DNA from: Candidatus Poribacteria bacterium
Lineage (GTDB): Bacteria; Poribacteria; WGA-4E; GCA-2687025
Length of the DNA stretch: 64,000 nucleotides
Reading direction: 5' to 3'
NCBI GenBank assembly: GCA_028818695.1
Contig: JAPPNK010000021.1
Span: 81,245-145,244, forward strand
This document shows, piece after piece, positions 63,463 through 64,000 of this stretch. The notes under the pieces are model-generated. The model was not told the origin of the DNA. It made no database searches and saw only the letters and a program-made list of their open reading frames with translations. Both the position numbers and the translations under genes were made by a program. The stretch's first letter is position 1. Each line of letters begins with the position of its first letter.

Positions 63463-63502
63463 GAGTCCACCCAAACAACGTCCGCATTGACAAGCCAACG
63501 TT

Positions 63503-63523
63503 ATTCTGCGAAAGCAGGAATCC
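63503..63523. repeat. Degenerate copy of the dispersed palindromic repeat
   Basis: ATTCTGCGAAAGCAGGAATCC keeps the palindrome through a compensating change (C to T on one arm, G to A on the other), 63 bp from the type copy. Confidence 0.65.
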
Positions 63524-63569
63524 AGAAGCGACAAAAAACATCCGCATCCCCATTCCGTCGTCTCCTACA

Positions 63570-63877
63570 TCACGCGCAGGGCGGAGCATATTCACTGATG
63601 CCGCTGTATAGATCGCGCCATTGTGGATTGTCCTTTTCAATCAGCGCCATTTCCCACTTGCGGCGCCATCGTTTGATCTGCTTCTCTCTCAGGATTGCGC
63701 TGCGCATGGTCGTGTGCGTTTCATACCAGACCAGTTTTGAACGCCGTACTGCTTCGTAAACCCCTCGTTGAAACCATTTTGATGCTTCCATACGCGAGAC
63801 GACAGGTCGGAAGTCGCGCCGACATATAAGGTCCCGTTCCTTTTGCTCGCCATGATGTACACGCAAGGTTGTTTCAT
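63570..63877 (-). pseudogene. GIY-YIG nuclease-domain gene with a frameshift
   Basis: From ATG 63877 the frame encodes VYIMASKRNGTLYVGATSDL, the GIY-YIG core of small UPF0213/YhbQ-like proteins. Near 63735-63745, after KQYGV, the homologous continuation (KLVWYETHTTMRSAILREKQ...WRDLYSGI) is in another frame that stops at 63570. One missing base in the short A run explains it. It may be a true pseudogene or a sequencing error. Confidence 0.8.
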
Positions 63878-63951
63878 TGGGTTAGTTTAAGGGAATTCTG
63901 TTTTATTGCAAGCGCCGTCCAGCGAATGCGGAACGTATGCCGAGGGACTCT

Positions 63952-63973
63952 GGATTCCCGCTTTCGCGGGAGT
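63952..63973. repeat. Dispersed palindromic repeat, inverted copy
   Basis: GGATTCCCGCTTTCGCGGGAGT, in the opposite orientation to the copy at 63440. Both copies have ACTCTGG or CCAGAGT flanking them, so the repeat unit is longer than the palindrome. Confidence 0.75.
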
Positions 63974-64000
63974 ATCTGTGTTCAAAGTCAATCATTTCGT

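Noticed and set aside
63278-63640. Upstream part of the long frame ending at 62933
   Set aside because: It translates a dispersed repeat (DSRFRGN) and has no ribosome site; the conserved-looking protein starts at 63277 or 63304.

Overview
The window is a GC-rich, densely coded bacterial chromosome segment. The best guess is a member of Candidatus Poribacteria or a close FCB-like relative. This is inferred from the C-terminus of the protein ending at 50983 (an NPFNPETWIPFQLA-type sorting tail ending in a Lys), the mix of sulfatases, a phytanoyl-CoA dioxygenase-like protein, a sugar isomerase, TPR proteins and a PorV-like barrel, and frequent TTG starts. No rRNA, tRNA, CRISPR array, prophage or insertion sequence was seen.

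Layout. 1-4.6 kb: envelope biogenesis (an HTH-metallo-beta-lactamase fusion at the edge, a PpiD/SurA-like foldase, and a divergent BamA/TamA-like barrel with an extended -10 promoter). 4.7-10.5 kb: an enolase-superfamily dehydratase/racemase, then a tandem segmental duplication of [TPR gene + PhyH-like oxygenase]; one oxygenase copy has decayed and one TPR copy has gained repeats. 10.6-20.9 kb: a SNF2 helicase pair, a P1 peptidase, a tightly packed five-gene minus-strand operon (sulfatase, class IV aminotransferase, unknown protein, YCF48-like protein, sugar isomerase/epimerase), and another TPR protein. 21.1-27.6 kb: a plus-strand operon of a GT-C-like membrane protein, uvrB, a histidine kinase and a PorX-like response regulator with a PglZ phosphodiesterase domain. 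27.9-33.5 kb: rng, moaC, sbcD and a secreted YyaL-DsbD fusion, mostly overlapping or abutting. 33.5-35.6 kb: a second sulfatase and a truncated AccA-like ORF.

35.6-62.8 kb is the centrepiece. On the minus strand, from a consensus-like promoter at 62.77-62.80 kb, run two giant secreted proteins of about 3830 and 4372 residues, each ending in a type IX secretion (T9SS)-style sorting tail. They are followed by a PorV/PorQ-family barrel and a LysM/coiled-coil membrane protein, closed by an intrinsic terminator. With the PorX-like regulator and its kinase 10 kb away, the window looks like a T9SS-type cargo, shuttle and regulator neighbourhood. The upstream giant is built of about 35-40 IPT/TIG-like modules. 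The downstream giant is built of invasin-like, PKD-like and Ig-like modules. It includes six almost identical 279-bp repeats arranged as three 558-bp pairs, and three copies of an unusual helical module, two of them inserted in-frame within Ig-like domains. The right edge (62.9-64 kb) holds a small unknown protein, a frameshifted GIY-YIG gene and several copies of a dispersed palindromic repeat.
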